Of a stretch of 64,000 nucleotides of DNA, positions 44,402-53,136 are shown in pieces (positions within the stretch are counted from its first letter, which is position 1; the number at the start of each line of letters is the position of its first letter). The DNA is from Gemmatimonadota bacterium (lineage in GTDB: Bacteria; Gemmatimonadota; Gemmatimonadetes; Gemmatimonadales; Gemmatimonadaceae). The notes under the pieces were generated by a model. The model saw nothing but the letters and a program-made list of their open reading frames with translations. It was not told where the DNA came from and searched no databases. A program made the position numbers and the translations under genes. Location of the stretch: NCBI GenBank assembly GCA_021324775.1, contig JAJPIM010000006.1:124001-188000 (forward strand), in the 5' to 3' direction.

Positions 44402-46044
44402 GCCTTTCTCCCCGTGTTGATCACGTTGACCTGCGAGAAGTGTACGGGGACCGCGCCGTGGCTCACCGCGTTGATCTGCGGAGGTTGGCCTTTGCCGTCG
44501 AAGAACGAGCCGTTGAGCTCATATGAGCGCTTGCCGCCGATCATCTTCATGCTGTTCCAGAAGTCCGGGGTCCTGATCTGATAGGCGACGTCTTTGAGCA
44601 TGCCCGCGATCTTGCCGCCTTTGATCTCGTAGAAGAGCTGGCCGCTGAACTGCGCGTTGTAGCGCTGCTGGTCGATCGAGAAGGACCCGTCGCCGATGAT
44701 CGCGATGCCGCGGTCGGTGGCCGCGATCACATCCTCCCAGGTGTGGTCTTCCTTCCCCGGGAGCAGCGACACGTTGGGCATCCGCTGGAACTGCACGTTG
44801 GCCCAATCCTGCGCGTAGCAGCAGCCGTGCGACCGCGTCGGCCGTCCCTGCTTGTCATACCACCACTTGAGCCAGGGCGCCTGCTCGCGATTCGTCTGGT
44901 AGTCGTTGAGGATACCGTCCTTGATGATGAGGAAATCCTCGGGACGGACGCCGTCGTCATCGTATCCCATCGTCGAGAGACCGCCCGCCTGCGAGCGGTC
45001 GCCCTGGATGTTCATCATCGGCGGGCCGTAGCGGAGATGCCCGAGAGTTTTCTGCGGCGGCGTCACGAAGCTCGTGCCGGCGTAGTTCGCCTCGTACCCC
45101 ATCGCGCGATCCAGCTCCGTCGGATGGCCGATCGATTCGTGGATCGTGAGCCAGATGTTCGACGGATGCAGCACGAGATCGTAGCGGCCCACCTCGACCG
45201 GCTTGGCCGAGAGGCGCTGGTTGGCTTCCTCGCCCCACTGCTGGGCATGGCCCGCGAGATCCTGTTCGATCACGTACTCCCAGCCGCGGCCCATCGGCGC
45301 CACGACGTTCGTCCGGTTCTGGAAGTCGGTGCGGTCGGCGGATACCGCCGTGATCTGCATCGTCGGATAGCTGCGAATCAGAGTCTGGCGAATCGCCGAC
45401 CCGAGGGTCGAGGCGTAGTTCCGCTCTTCCTTCGCGAAGAACAGACCGCTCGTGACGAACTTGACGTTGGGCGCCTTGAGGGCCGCCGCGTTGGCCTTGA
45501 GCAGGACGTCGGTCTTCTGCTCGAGCGGGATCGTCCACGGATCCGTCGTGAAGTTGCTTTGCCATGTGACGTCGGCATAGGCGGGCGCCGGCGCCAGGGT
45601 CACCGCGGCGTCACGCGCCACCCGGGTACCGCGCGCCGTCGCCACCGCCTGGCGTGCCGCGGCCGCGACGGCGTCCGTCGTCAGTGCGCGTGTGGCCGCG
45701 AATCCCCACGTGCCATCGGCCAGCGCGCGGACGCCACATCCGATCGTGTCGAGATCCACGACGTTGAGGATCTGCTGCTCGCGCGTGAAGACGAAGTTGC
45801 GCTGGAGGCGCTGGATGCGCACGTCGGCATATTGCGCGCCGGCCATGGTCGCGGCGTTGAGCGCGGCCGCGAGCAACTCCTTGACCGCCGGCGGGTCGCC
45901 GATGACGGCGGCGGCATCGGCCGGCGCATCATGCCTCACGACCCCGAGTACCGGGGATTCCCAGAGGGGGCCGCGGCCAGTCTGCACGGCGAGCACGGCG
46001 GCGGCAGCGGCACCTTGCTTCAGGAACTCTCGACGGTCTGCCAT
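44398..46044 (-). CDS. tldD: TldD-like metalloprotease with twin-arginine signal
   Basis: 548 residues from ATG 46044. N-terminus MADRREFLKQGAAAAAVLAV is a typical Tat signal (D-R-R-E-F-L-K, then a hydrophobic Ala/Val run), so the folded protein is predicted to cross the membrane. Catalytic motif HESIGH (HExxxH) in LTIHESIGHPTELDRAMGYE, with the downstream Cys/His region SHGCCYAQDW. C-terminal strand set QQRYNAQFSGQLFYEIKGG, GKRSYELNGSFFDGKGQP, INAVSHGAVPVHF is standard. Degrades unfolded peptides with TldE. In E. coli the pair is cytoplasmic; an exported version is the notable point. Confidence 0.93.
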   Translation of the reverse strand: MADRREFLKQGAAAAAVLAVQTGRGPLWESPVLGVVRHDAPADAAAVIGDPPAVKELLAAALNAATMAGAQYADVRIQRLQRNFVFTREQQILNVVDLDTIGCGVRALADGTWGFAATRALTTDAVAAAARQAVATARGTRVARDAAVTLAPAPAYADVTWQSNFTTDPWTIPLEQKTDVLLKANAAALKAPNVKFVTSGLFFAKEERNYASTLGSAIRQTLIRSYPTMQITAVSADRTDFQNRTNVVAPMGRGWEYVIEQDLAGHAQQWGEEANQRLSAKPVEVGRYDLVLHPSNIWLTIHESIGHPTELDRAMGYEANYAGTSFVTPPQKTLGHLRYGPPMMNIQGDRSQAGGLSTMGYDDDGVRPEDFLIIKDGILNDYQTNREQAPWLKWWYDKQGRPTRSHGCCYAQDWANVQFQRMPNVSLLPGKEDHTWEDVIAATDRGIAIIGDGSFSIDQQRYNAQFSGQLFYEIKGGKIAGMLKDVAYQIRTPDFWNSMKMIGGKRSYELNGSFFDGKGQPPQINAVSHGAVPVHFSQVNVINTGRKA

Positions 46045-46207
46045 TCAACGTCCTCGAACGGAAGAAAGTGTGCGGGCAAGTACAGCCTTCATGGGACACG
46101 GCATCCGCTGCTGCGGTTGCCCATGAGGCAAAACCGGACGGACAGAAAGGGGAGCGAAGATAGCCGGCGGTACCACGGGCTGCGAGACGACTGGTTGGGC
46201 CCCGGGC

Positions 46208-47689
46208 TCAGCCTGGGACGGCAGCCGGAAGACGAAGGGTGGCGAGACAACCCGGTGCGCCTTCGCGATTCGCCAGCGTGAGCGTGCCGCCGTGGGCCTC
46301 CGCAATCTGGCGGCTCAGCGCGAGGCCGATGCCGGATCCCTGTGGCTTCGTCGTAAAGAACGGAACGAACAGGTTCGCGGTCGCAGTCAGCCCCGGTCCT
46401 TCATCCGACACCGTGACATCCACGTGCCCATCGCCGGCGGTCCACGCCATGGCGAGCCCGCCGCCGGTCTCGAGTGATGCATCCGCGGCGTTTCGCACCA
46501 GGTTGATCAGCAGTTGGTCGAGCTGGTCGGCGTCGCCGGCGATCGTGACCGCCGGCCCGCTGTCCACGTGCACCGGCACGCGCGTCTCGAGCGTTGCCGT
46601 GCGCTGCACCCAACTGCCCACGTCCATCGGCGCGAGCCGCGGCCGCGGCAGTTGTGCCAGCCGCGCGTAGGCGGACATGAAGCGGGACAGCGCTTCGGAG
46701 CGCGATCCGATGATCGCGAGCCCGCGGCTCACGTCGCCGCCGAGATCGGCCGGCGGCGGCTGGCGGGTGACCATCTCGCGAAGCGTGTACGCGATCGACT
46801 GGATGGGAGCCAGTGAGTTGTTGATCTCGTGGCTCAGCACCCGTACGATGCGCTGCCACGCCGCGAGTTGCTCCTCGCGCAATGTCCGGCTGAGATCCGT
46901 GAGCACGAGCAGCGTATGCGAGCGGCCGCCCCGGCGGATGTGGGTGCGGCGCACGCCCCAGCGCCCTGCACCGCCCGGCAGTGCAAAGTCCTCGACGCGG
47001 GGCACTTCGCCCGTCAGCGCGGACGCCAGTTGCAACGCCGCCGCCTCGCGCCCGATCAATCGTTCGCCGGGCTGCGCCAGCAACCGCTCGCCGGCCAGAT
47101 TGACCAGTCGCAGCCGTCCGTCTTCGTCGAAGGCGAAGACGGCGACGTCGATCTCCGTCATCACGGTGCGGAGCAGCGCCGTGGCTTCCATCTCACCGAG
47201 CCGCCGCGTGCGGAGCTGGTCGCCGAACAGATTCGTTTCGAGCAGCGTCAGGCCGAGCGCGTCATCGGGCCGCGCGCCGCGGACGCGCAAGGTATAGTCC
47301 CCGTCGCGGAGGCCGGCGATCAGGTTCGAGAGCGTTCGCAACGGATGCACCACGACGGCGCGCACGGCGAGGGCACCGCCGATCCAGGCGGCGCCGAGCG
47401 CGGCCAACGCCGCCCAACGGGCCGGAGCCGGCATGGTCGTGCGCTCGAGAAACACGGCCGCGACGATCAGGGCGGGAAGCGCGGGGAGAAGCGCCAGCGC
47501 GAACACCCGGCGTTCGTGCCGCACGCGTTGCCACCAGTGATCGGCTGGCTCGCCCTCGAGCGAAACCTGCGCCGCTGCGACGGACGGCGCGGGAGCGTTA
47601 GTCTCGGCGGCCTCGGCTACCGCGACGCCGGGTATGCCCCGCGCGGCCGGCGGCGTGGCCGGTATCTGCGTGCGGACCTCACTGGCCAT
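46208..47689 (-). CDS. Membrane sensor histidine kinase (NtrY-like)
   Basis: 493 residues. Two TM helices (about 62-80 and 92-112), a HAMP-like linker (HPLRTLSNLIAGLRDGDYTLRVRG), a PAS-like domain (VAVFAFDEDGRLRLVNLAGERLL), a HisKA dimerisation domain with the phospho-His in RVLSHEINNSLAPIQSI, and a HATPase domain (N box LVRNAADA, G1 DEGPGLT, F box FVPFFTTKP, G2 GSGIGLALS). Gene overlaps the preceding response-regulator gene by 11 bases, so it is the last gene of the operon and the partner of the NtrC-type activator. Confidence 0.95.
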   Translation of the reverse strand: MASEVRTQIPATPPAARGIPGVAVAEAAETNAPAPSVAAAQVSLEGEPADHWWQRVRHERRVFALALLPALPALIVAAVFLERTTMPAPARWAALAALGAAWIGGALAVRAVVVHPLRTLSNLIAGLRDGDYTLRVRGARPDDALGLTLLETNLFGDQLRTRRLGEMEATALLRTVMTEIDVAVFAFDEDGRLRLVNLAGERLLAQPGERLIGREAAALQLASALTGEVPRVEDFALPGGAGRWGVRRTHIRRGGRSHTLLVLTDLSRTLREEQLAAWQRIVRVLSHEINNSLAPIQSIAYTLREMVTRQPPPADLGGDVSRGLAIIGSRSEALSRFMSAYARLAQLPRPRLAPMDVGSWVQRTATLETRVPVHVDSGPAVTIAGDADQLDQLLINLVRNAADASLETGGGLAMAWTAGDGHVDVTVSDEGPGLTATANLFVPFFTTKPQGSGIGLALSRQIAEAHGGTLTLANREGAPGCLATLRLPAAVPG

Positions 47690-49055
47690 TGCCTTCCAAG
47701 CGGCGGTAGAGCGCGCTCCGGCTCAATCCCAACGCCTTGGCCGCCTGGCTGACATTCCCGCCGAACCGCGAGAGGGCGCGCTCGATGATCGCTCGCTCGG
47801 CTTCGGCCAGCGTGAGGTCCTCGAGACGCGCGGGCGGACCCGGGGGGCGAAGCCCGAGATCTCCCGCACGCACGGTGGCGCCCTGCGCGAGGAGCACGCC
47901 GCGCTCCACGGCGTGATCCAGCTCTCGCACGTTGCCCGGCCAGTTGTGCGTGAGCAGCGCCTGCGCGGCACCGGCATCGAGCGTGAGCCCGCGGCGGCCG
48001 TAGCGCAGCGCATGCTGATCGAGGAAATGGCGGGCGAGCGGCAGGATGTCCTCGCGGCGATCACGGAGTGGAGGGAGCGCGATCTCGATCGTGTTGATGC
48101 GGAACAGCAGGTCCTCGCGGAAGCGGCCGCCGATGACTTCGTCGCGAAGATCGGCGTTCGTGGCGGCCATGATGCGGACGTCCACCCGCTTGGTTCGCGA
48201 CGACCCGACCCGCTCGACTTCTCGCGTCTGCAGCACGCGCAGCAGCTTGGACTGCTGTCCCATGGAGATATTGGCGATCTCGTCGAGAAAGAGCGAGCCC
48301 CCGTCGGCCAGCTCGAAGCGGCCCGCGCGGTCGGTCTTGGCGTCGGTGAACGCACCTCGTACGTGGCCAAACATCTCGCTCTCGAACACGCCCTCGGACA
48401 GGCCACCAAGGTTGACCGCGGTGAACGGCCGCTGTGCGCGTCCCGACGCGGCGTGCAGCCACTGCGCGACCAGCTCCTTGCCGGTCCCGTGCTCCCCGGT
48501 GATGAGCACGTTGGCCTCGGATGGCGCGATGCGCGCCATGAGATCGAGCACGGGCCGCATGCGCGGCGACTCGGCGATCAGGAGCGGACGCCCGGGGCTC
48601 GATCGCAGTGTATCGATCTCGGTCTGGAGCTGGCGGCCCGCGCGGAGCGCCCGCCCCATCTCCACCTGGCGCCGCAAGGTGAGAACCAGGCGGTCGTTGC
48701 TCCACGGCTTCTCGACGTAGTCGTACGCCCCGCGCCGCATCGCTTCCACCGCGCCGTCGACACTGCCCCAGGCCGTCATCACGGAGACCGGCAATGTCGC
48801 GTCCGCCGCGCGGATGCGGCCGAGAAGGTCGATCCCTTCGTCGCCCGACGTGGTGTCCCGCGCGTAGTTCAGATCGATGAGCGCGGCATCGAGATCGCCG
48901 CTTTGCACCGCGAGCAGCACGCCGGCCGGGGACAGCGCCGTCTCGACCTCGTAGTCCTCGCCCTTGAGGAGAAGCCTGAGCGCTTCGAGAATGTCGGGCT
49001 GGTCGTCGGCAACGAGAATCCGCGGGCGCCGGACTACGACGGTCGTGTCGGTCAT
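47679..49055 (-). CDS. NtrC-family sigma-54-dependent response regulator
   Basis: 458 residues. Receiver domain (1-120) with acidic pair Asp17/Asp18, phospho-acceptor Asp61, Thr in MTAWGS and Lys in VEKPW. AAA+ domain: Walker A GEHGTGKE, the sigma-54 contact loop reads GAFTDA instead of GAFTGA, Walker B LFLDEIAN, second-region RFREDLLFR (R-finger region). C-terminal Fis-type HTH VSQAAKALGLSRSALYRRLEG. It should activate transcription by sigma-54 polymerase when phosphorylated by the following kinase. Starts 16 bases after the permease gene, in the same operon as its probable targets. Confidence 0.95.
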   Translation of the reverse strand: MTDTTVVVRRPRILVADDQPDILEALRLLLKGEDYEVETALSPAGVLLAVQSGDLDAALIDLNYARDTTSGDEGIDLLGRIRAADATLPVSVMTAWGSVDGAVEAMRRGAYDYVEKPWSNDRLVLTLRRQVEMGRALRAGRQLQTEIDTLRSSPGRPLLIAESPRMRPVLDLMARIAPSEANVLITGEHGTGKELVAQWLHAASGRAQRPFTAVNLGGLSEGVFESEMFGHVRGAFTDAKTDRAGRFELADGGSLFLDEIANISMGQQSKLLRVLQTREVERVGSSRTKRVDVRIMAATNADLRDEVIGGRFREDLLFRINTIEIALPPLRDRREDILPLARHFLDQHALRYGRRGLTLDAGAAQALLTHNWPGNVRELDHAVERGVLLAQGATVRAGDLGLRPPGPPARLEDLTLAEAERAIIERALSRFGGNVSQAAKALGLSRSALYRRLEGNGQ

Positions 49056-49071
49056 TCCATCCTCCAGGGAT

Positions 49072-51555
49072 TCATTCGGCCCTCAGGGCAATGACCGGAT
49101 CGATCCGTGCGGCACGCCGCGCCGGGATGAAGCACGCGAGCGCCGCGACCCCGCCAATCACGGCGACGACTGTGACGAACGTTACGGGATCGCTGGGAGT
49201 CACTCCGTAGAGCCGGCTGCGTAAGAACCCGGACGCGGCGATCGCGATGAGCAGCCCCACAGCCACACCGCCGCCGATGGGCGCCAGTCCCTGCCACATC
49301 ATCGACGTCACTACGCGCCCCGAGTCCGCGCCGAGGGCCATGCGGATCCCAATGTCTCGCGTGCGCTGCAGGACGACGTAGGCGACGACGCCGTACAGGC
49401 CGAGCGCCGCGAGGATCAGCGTCGCGACGCCGAAGCTCGTGAACAGTAGCGCACCGGTCCGGTACGGCCGGATCTGCCCTGCTAGCTCGTGGCTGACCGG
49501 CCGCACGTCGGCGTACGGAAGATCGGCAGCAGTGCCGCGCATAGCGCCACGGATGGAGGTGAGTAGCGCTGGCGTAATCTCGGGCGTCCGGATGACGATG
49601 GTCGGGAGCCACCACTGGCTGTGCTGCGCCCGCGGGATGAAGTAGCGGGGTATTGCCACCTTCGAGATGTTCGTCCTCGACTCGGCGGCCACGCCAACCA
49701 CCTCGCTGCATGGTGTCGGGGGCGGCGCGCCGAGCGCGATCTTCAGACACTGGCCCAACGGCGCCTGGCCCGGCCAATAGCGTCGCGCGAGCGCTTCGGA
49801 CACGACGACGACTGGTTGGCTGCCCGCCCGGTCTCCGTCCGTGATGTCGCGCCCCTTGATGAGGCGAATGCCGGACGCCAGGAGATAGTGAGGCCCGACG
49901 AAGTCCACGAGCGGCCCGAGTGGCAGCTTGGGAGCCGGGCCGGTCGCCAGTGATACCGGAAAAGCTTCGCTGCCGCTGAACATTGGTATATCCTCGATCG
50001 CGGCCGCCGTGACACCCGGGAGCGACACGATCCGCTCCAGCATCCGGTCGTAAAGCGCCGCCGCTCCTGCCGAGTCGTAGTGTGCCGACTTGAGATCGGC
50101 GGAGGCCAGCACCACATGGCCGGTATCGACACCAATGTCGGCCCGCGTGGCCAGTTGGAGCGATCTCACGAACAATCCGGCCGCAGCGAGGACCGCGAGT
50201 GAGAGCGCGGCCTGGCCGCCCAGAAGCCACGACTGGACCCGAAATGTCGCGGTTGAGCCGTGGGTCGCGCCATCCCGCAACGACACCGAGACACCAGCCC
50301 GGCTCACGATAATGGCAGGTGCGATACCGGCCACGATTGTCGCAGTGGCGATCGCCGCAAGCGTGAAGAGCAGCACGCTGCCGCTGAACGCCGGGCGCGA
50401 ATCGGCGATCTCGAAATACCGCGCGACGTCGGTTCCCCAGAGTCGCACGACGAGGCCGAGCAATCCCCCGGCGCCTGCGATGACCCCGCACTCGGCGATG
50501 AGCTGGCGGATGACGCGTCCGCGGCTGGCCCCCAGAGAAATCCGCACTGCGAGTTCCTGGCGCCGCCGGGTACCGCGCGCCAGGAGCAGGTTGGTGAGGT
50601 TCAGACACGCGACGAGCATCACGCAGATCACCGCGCCGAAGAGCCACAGCGCGAGCGATGCCTGTGCCGGACGCCCAGGACCAAGCGCCTCGATGAGAGG
50701 AGCGCTAATGACGACAGGATGGGGATCGAGCGCTCGTTGCGGCGGGGCGCCGGGGCCGAGGCTCGCTGCGGTGGTGTCGCTGGCGTCGCCGCGGGCGACG
50801 AATGTCGTCGCTTCCCGCAGGGCGCTGCTAACCGGGATATTCGGTGCCAGATGCCCGAGAAACCGAAACAACGTCGTCAGACGGTTGCTCGCAAGCCCAT
50901 CGAACTGGCTCTGCATCTCGCGGAGCTCGCTGATCGGCACCCAGACATCGATGTAGTCGCTGGACTCGCCGCGGAAGTTCGGCTCGGTGACTCCCACGAT
51001 TGTGTACGGCTGGTTGTCGAGGATGAGCGTGCGGCCCACCGCATCCGGCCGCCCCCCAAACTCTGATTGCCAGAGCCGGTGGCTCACGACGACCACGCGG
51101 TGCGGGCCCGGGGGGGTGTCCTCGTTGTCCGCGAAGAATCGTCCGGCGATGGGACGCGCGCCGAGCACAGTGAAGTAGCTCGCCGAGACTGCTTTGCCGG
51201 CGACGCGGTGGGCAGCTGCCCCGCGGCCCGCGCTGTACGTCTCGTCCGAGTAGATAGCGACACTCGAAAACGCGTGCGTCGCCTGGCGGAGGTCGAGGTA
51301 GTTCGGGTACGAACCCCCGGCCCCCTCAGGACCCGAGGTCAGCATCCCGGTTTGCCGGACGATCGCGAGCCGGATGACCCGTGCCGGATCGTGCACACCC
51401 GGCGGTGGCTGCAGGAAGACCGCGTCCAGCACACCGAACATGAGAGTGCTGGCGCCGATGCCCGCTGCCAGACAGAACACCGCCGTCAGCGCAAAACCGG
51501 GGCTCCGGAGCAGGGATCGGATCGCGTGGCGGACATCCAGTGTGAGCGCATCCAT
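49072..51555 (-). CDS. Large FtsX/MacB-type ABC permease of the ADOP group
   Basis: 827 residues. N-terminus with the ADOP signature (LRHAIRSLLRSPGFALTAV, read here from RHAIRSLLRSPGFAL; FCLAAGIGASTLMFGVLDAV), first TM helix, a periplasmic MacB_PCD region (about 60-280, e.g. VVVSHRLWQSEFGGRPDAVG), TM helices around 295-430, then a second periplasmic domain and three C-terminal TM helices (LLFTSFGVATLILAALGLYGVVAYVV, IAIAASGFLR, FVTVVAVIGGVAALACF). Duplicated FtsX-type permease of about 800 aa, common in Acidobacteria and Gemmatimonadota. The adjacent two ATPases and MacA-like adaptor make a tripartite-type efflux or lipoprotein-related ABC system. Confidence 0.93.
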   Translation of the reverse strand: MDALTLDVRHAIRSLLRSPGFALTAVFCLAAGIGASTLMFGVLDAVFLQPPPGVHDPARVIRLAIVRQTGMLTSGPEGAGGSYPNYLDLRQATHAFSSVAIYSDETYSAGRGAAAHRVAGKAVSASYFTVLGARPIAGRFFADNEDTPPGPHRVVVVSHRLWQSEFGGRPDAVGRTLILDNQPYTIVGVTEPNFRGESSDYIDVWVPISELREMQSQFDGLASNRLTTLFRFLGHLAPNIPVSSALREATTFVARGDASDTTAASLGPGAPPQRALDPHPVVISAPLIEALGPGRPAQASLALWLFGAVICVMLVACLNLTNLLLARGTRRRQELAVRISLGASRGRVIRQLIAECGVIAGAGGLLGLVVRLWGTDVARYFEIADSRPAFSGSVLLFTLAAIATATIVAGIAPAIIVSRAGVSVSLRDGATHGSTATFRVQSWLLGGQAALSLAVLAAAGLFVRSLQLATRADIGVDTGHVVLASADLKSAHYDSAGAAALYDRMLERIVSLPGVTAAAIEDIPMFSGSEAFPVSLATGPAPKLPLGPLVDFVGPHYLLASGIRLIKGRDITDGDRAGSQPVVVVSEALARRYWPGQAPLGQCLKIALGAPPPTPCSEVVGVAAESRTNISKVAIPRYFIPRAQHSQWWLPTIVIRTPEITPALLTSIRGAMRGTAADLPYADVRPVSHELAGQIRPYRTGALLFTSFGVATLILAALGLYGVVAYVVLQRTRDIGIRMALGADSGRVVTSMMWQGLAPIGGGVAVGLLIAIAASGFLRSRLYGVTPSDPVTFVTVVAVIGGVAALACFIPARRAARIDPVIALRAE

Positions 51556-51604
51556 GAGTGAGCCTGGTGCAGCCGGAGTCCGCGTGCGGGGACCGGCCGG
51601 CGGA

Positions 51605-52351
51605 TCACGCCATCCAGCCGTCTCGCAATTGGATCACACGCTTCCCGCGCGCGGCGTTTTCCTCGGAGTGCGTGACCTGGACGATCGTCGTACCCGCGGC
51701 GTTGAGCTCGGAGAATAGATCCATGATCTCGCGCCCCTGGCTCGAATGGAGATTGCCCGTGGGCTCGTCCGCAAGGATGACCGCGGGACTCGCGATCAGC
51801 GCGCGCGCGATGCCGACGAGCTGCTGCTGGCCGCCCGAGAGCTGCCTCGGATACAGGTCCTTCTTCCCCACGATGCCGAAGCGGTCGAGCGTGTCGGCGA
51901 CCAGTGACTGCCGCTGCGCCTTGGGCACATCGCGGTACGACAGCGGCACGTCGAGGTTCTCGGCCACCGTCAGCTCGTCGAGGAGATGGTACTGCTGGAA
52001 TACGAAACCGATGTGCCGGCGTCCGAGCGCGGTGCGCGCTTTGACCGGGAGCGTATGGACGGCGGAACCGGCCAGGTGGTACTCCCCTGCCCATCCGCTG
52101 TCGAGGATGCCGAGCACGTTGAGGAGCGTGGATTTTCCGGCTCCCGACGGGCCCATGATGGACACGAAGTCCCCGCGCTCGATGTCGAGCGTGATGCCGC
52201 GCAGCACGTAATTGCGCTGGCCGCCCGCATCGTACGACCGCTCCACGTTGCGGAGCGAGATCAGCGGACCGTGGAACTCGGCGAGCGCGTCGGCTTTCGC
52301 GTCAGCGACGGCAGCCGCGCCGGCGGCCGCGGAGCGGCGCGGCCAGATCAT
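51605..52351 (-). CDS. ABC transporter ATP-binding protein (LolD/MacB type), second copy
   Basis: 248 residues; ATG 52351 overlaps the stop of the first ATPase gene (ATGA 52348-52351). N-terminal 30 residues are Ala-rich. Walker A GPSGAGKST, Q-loop GFVFQQYHLLDELTVAEN, signature LSGGQQQLVGIARAL, Walker B VILADEPTGNLHS, H-loop VTHSEENA. MacB/LolD-type subfamily. Two ATPases for one permease suggest a heterodimeric or alternative pairing; which one pairs with the permease cannot be read from sequence. In the operon with adaptor and permease. Confidence 0.95.
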   Translation of the reverse strand: MIWPRRSAAAGAAAVADAKADALAEFHGPLISLRNVERSYDAGGQRNYVLRGITLDIERGDFVSIMGPSGAGKSTLLNVLGILDSGWAGEYHLAGSAVHTLPVKARTALGRRHIGFVFQQYHLLDELTVAENLDVPLSYRDVPKAQRQSLVADTLDRFGIVGKKDLYPRQLSGGQQQLVGIARALIASPAVILADEPTGNLHSSQGREIMDLFSELNAAGTTIVQVTHSEENAARGKRVIQLRDGWMA

Positions 52352-53136
52352 GAGACCCCGAATCCGCTCTGGCCAAGAGTCTGCGCATCGGCGTCCCGCT
52401 GCGGGCCGTGCTCCTCCTCGACCACCCGCCCGTCGAACAGATGCACCGTCCGCTCGGCGTGCCGCGCGAAGCGCGGGTCGTGCGTCACCATGCAGATCGT
52501 CGCGCCGCCTTCGTGCAGCTCGCGAAGGAGGCCCATCACCGCCTCGCCGTTCTGCGAATCGAGATTTCCCGTCGGCTCGTCAGCGAGCAGGATCAGCGGC
52601 TCGCCGGCCACGGCGCGCGCGACGGCCACGCGCTGCTGCTGGCCGCCGGAGAGCTGGGCAGGATAATGCTTGGTTCGGTGTGCCATCCCGACGCGTTCGA
52701 GTGCGGCCTGGACGCGTTGCCGCCGGTCGGCGGATGGCATCCCGCGATACGTGAGTGGCAGCTCGACGTTTTCGGCGACTGTCAGATCGCCGATCAGATT
52801 GAACGCCTGGAAGATGAAACCGATCTGGCGGTTCCGGACCCGCGCCCGGTCGGCCGCAGATAGCGAGTCGACCGGCTCCCCTGCCAGTTCATAGCGGCCA
52901 CTCGTCGGGGTATCGAGGAGACCAAGGATCGAGAGTAGCGTCGTCTTGCCGCAGCCGGACGGTCCTCCAATCGCGACGTACTCGCCTTCGCGGATCTCGA
53001 GATGGATCTCCGCGAGCGCGTGTGTCTCCATTTCGTCGGTGAGGAAGACCTTCTTGACGCCGTCGAGCCTGATCAGAGCGGCGGCGCCTGTACCGGCGCC
53101 GGGCTGGGGCTGCGGAGCAGCAGACGCAGTGGTCAT
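52348..53136 (-). CDS. ABC transporter ATP-binding protein (LolD/MacB type), first copy
   Basis: 262 residues; ATG 53136 lies in an ATGA overlap with the adaptor gene (53133-53136). Ala/Pro/Gln-rich N-terminal 20 residues, then Walker A GPSGCGKTT, GFIFQAFNLIGDLTVAEN, signature LSGGQQQRVAVARAV, Walker B LILLADEPTGNLDSQ, H-loop VTHDPRFA. This is a closer match to canonical MacB/LolD than the second copy. A long frame continuing upstream over the adaptor gene is a shadow. Confidence 0.95.
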   Translation of the reverse strand: MTTASAAPQPQPGAGTGAAALIRLDGVKKVFLTDEMETHALAEIHLEIREGEYVAIGGPSGCGKTTLLSILGLLDTPTSGRYELAGEPVDSLSAADRARVRNRQIGFIFQAFNLIGDLTVAENVELPLTYRGMPSADRRQRVQAALERVGMAHRTKHYPAQLSGGQQQRVAVARAVAGEPLILLADEPTGNLDSQNGEAVMGLLRELHEGGATICMVTHDPRFARHAERTVHLFDGRVVEEEHGPQRDADAQTLGQSGFGVS

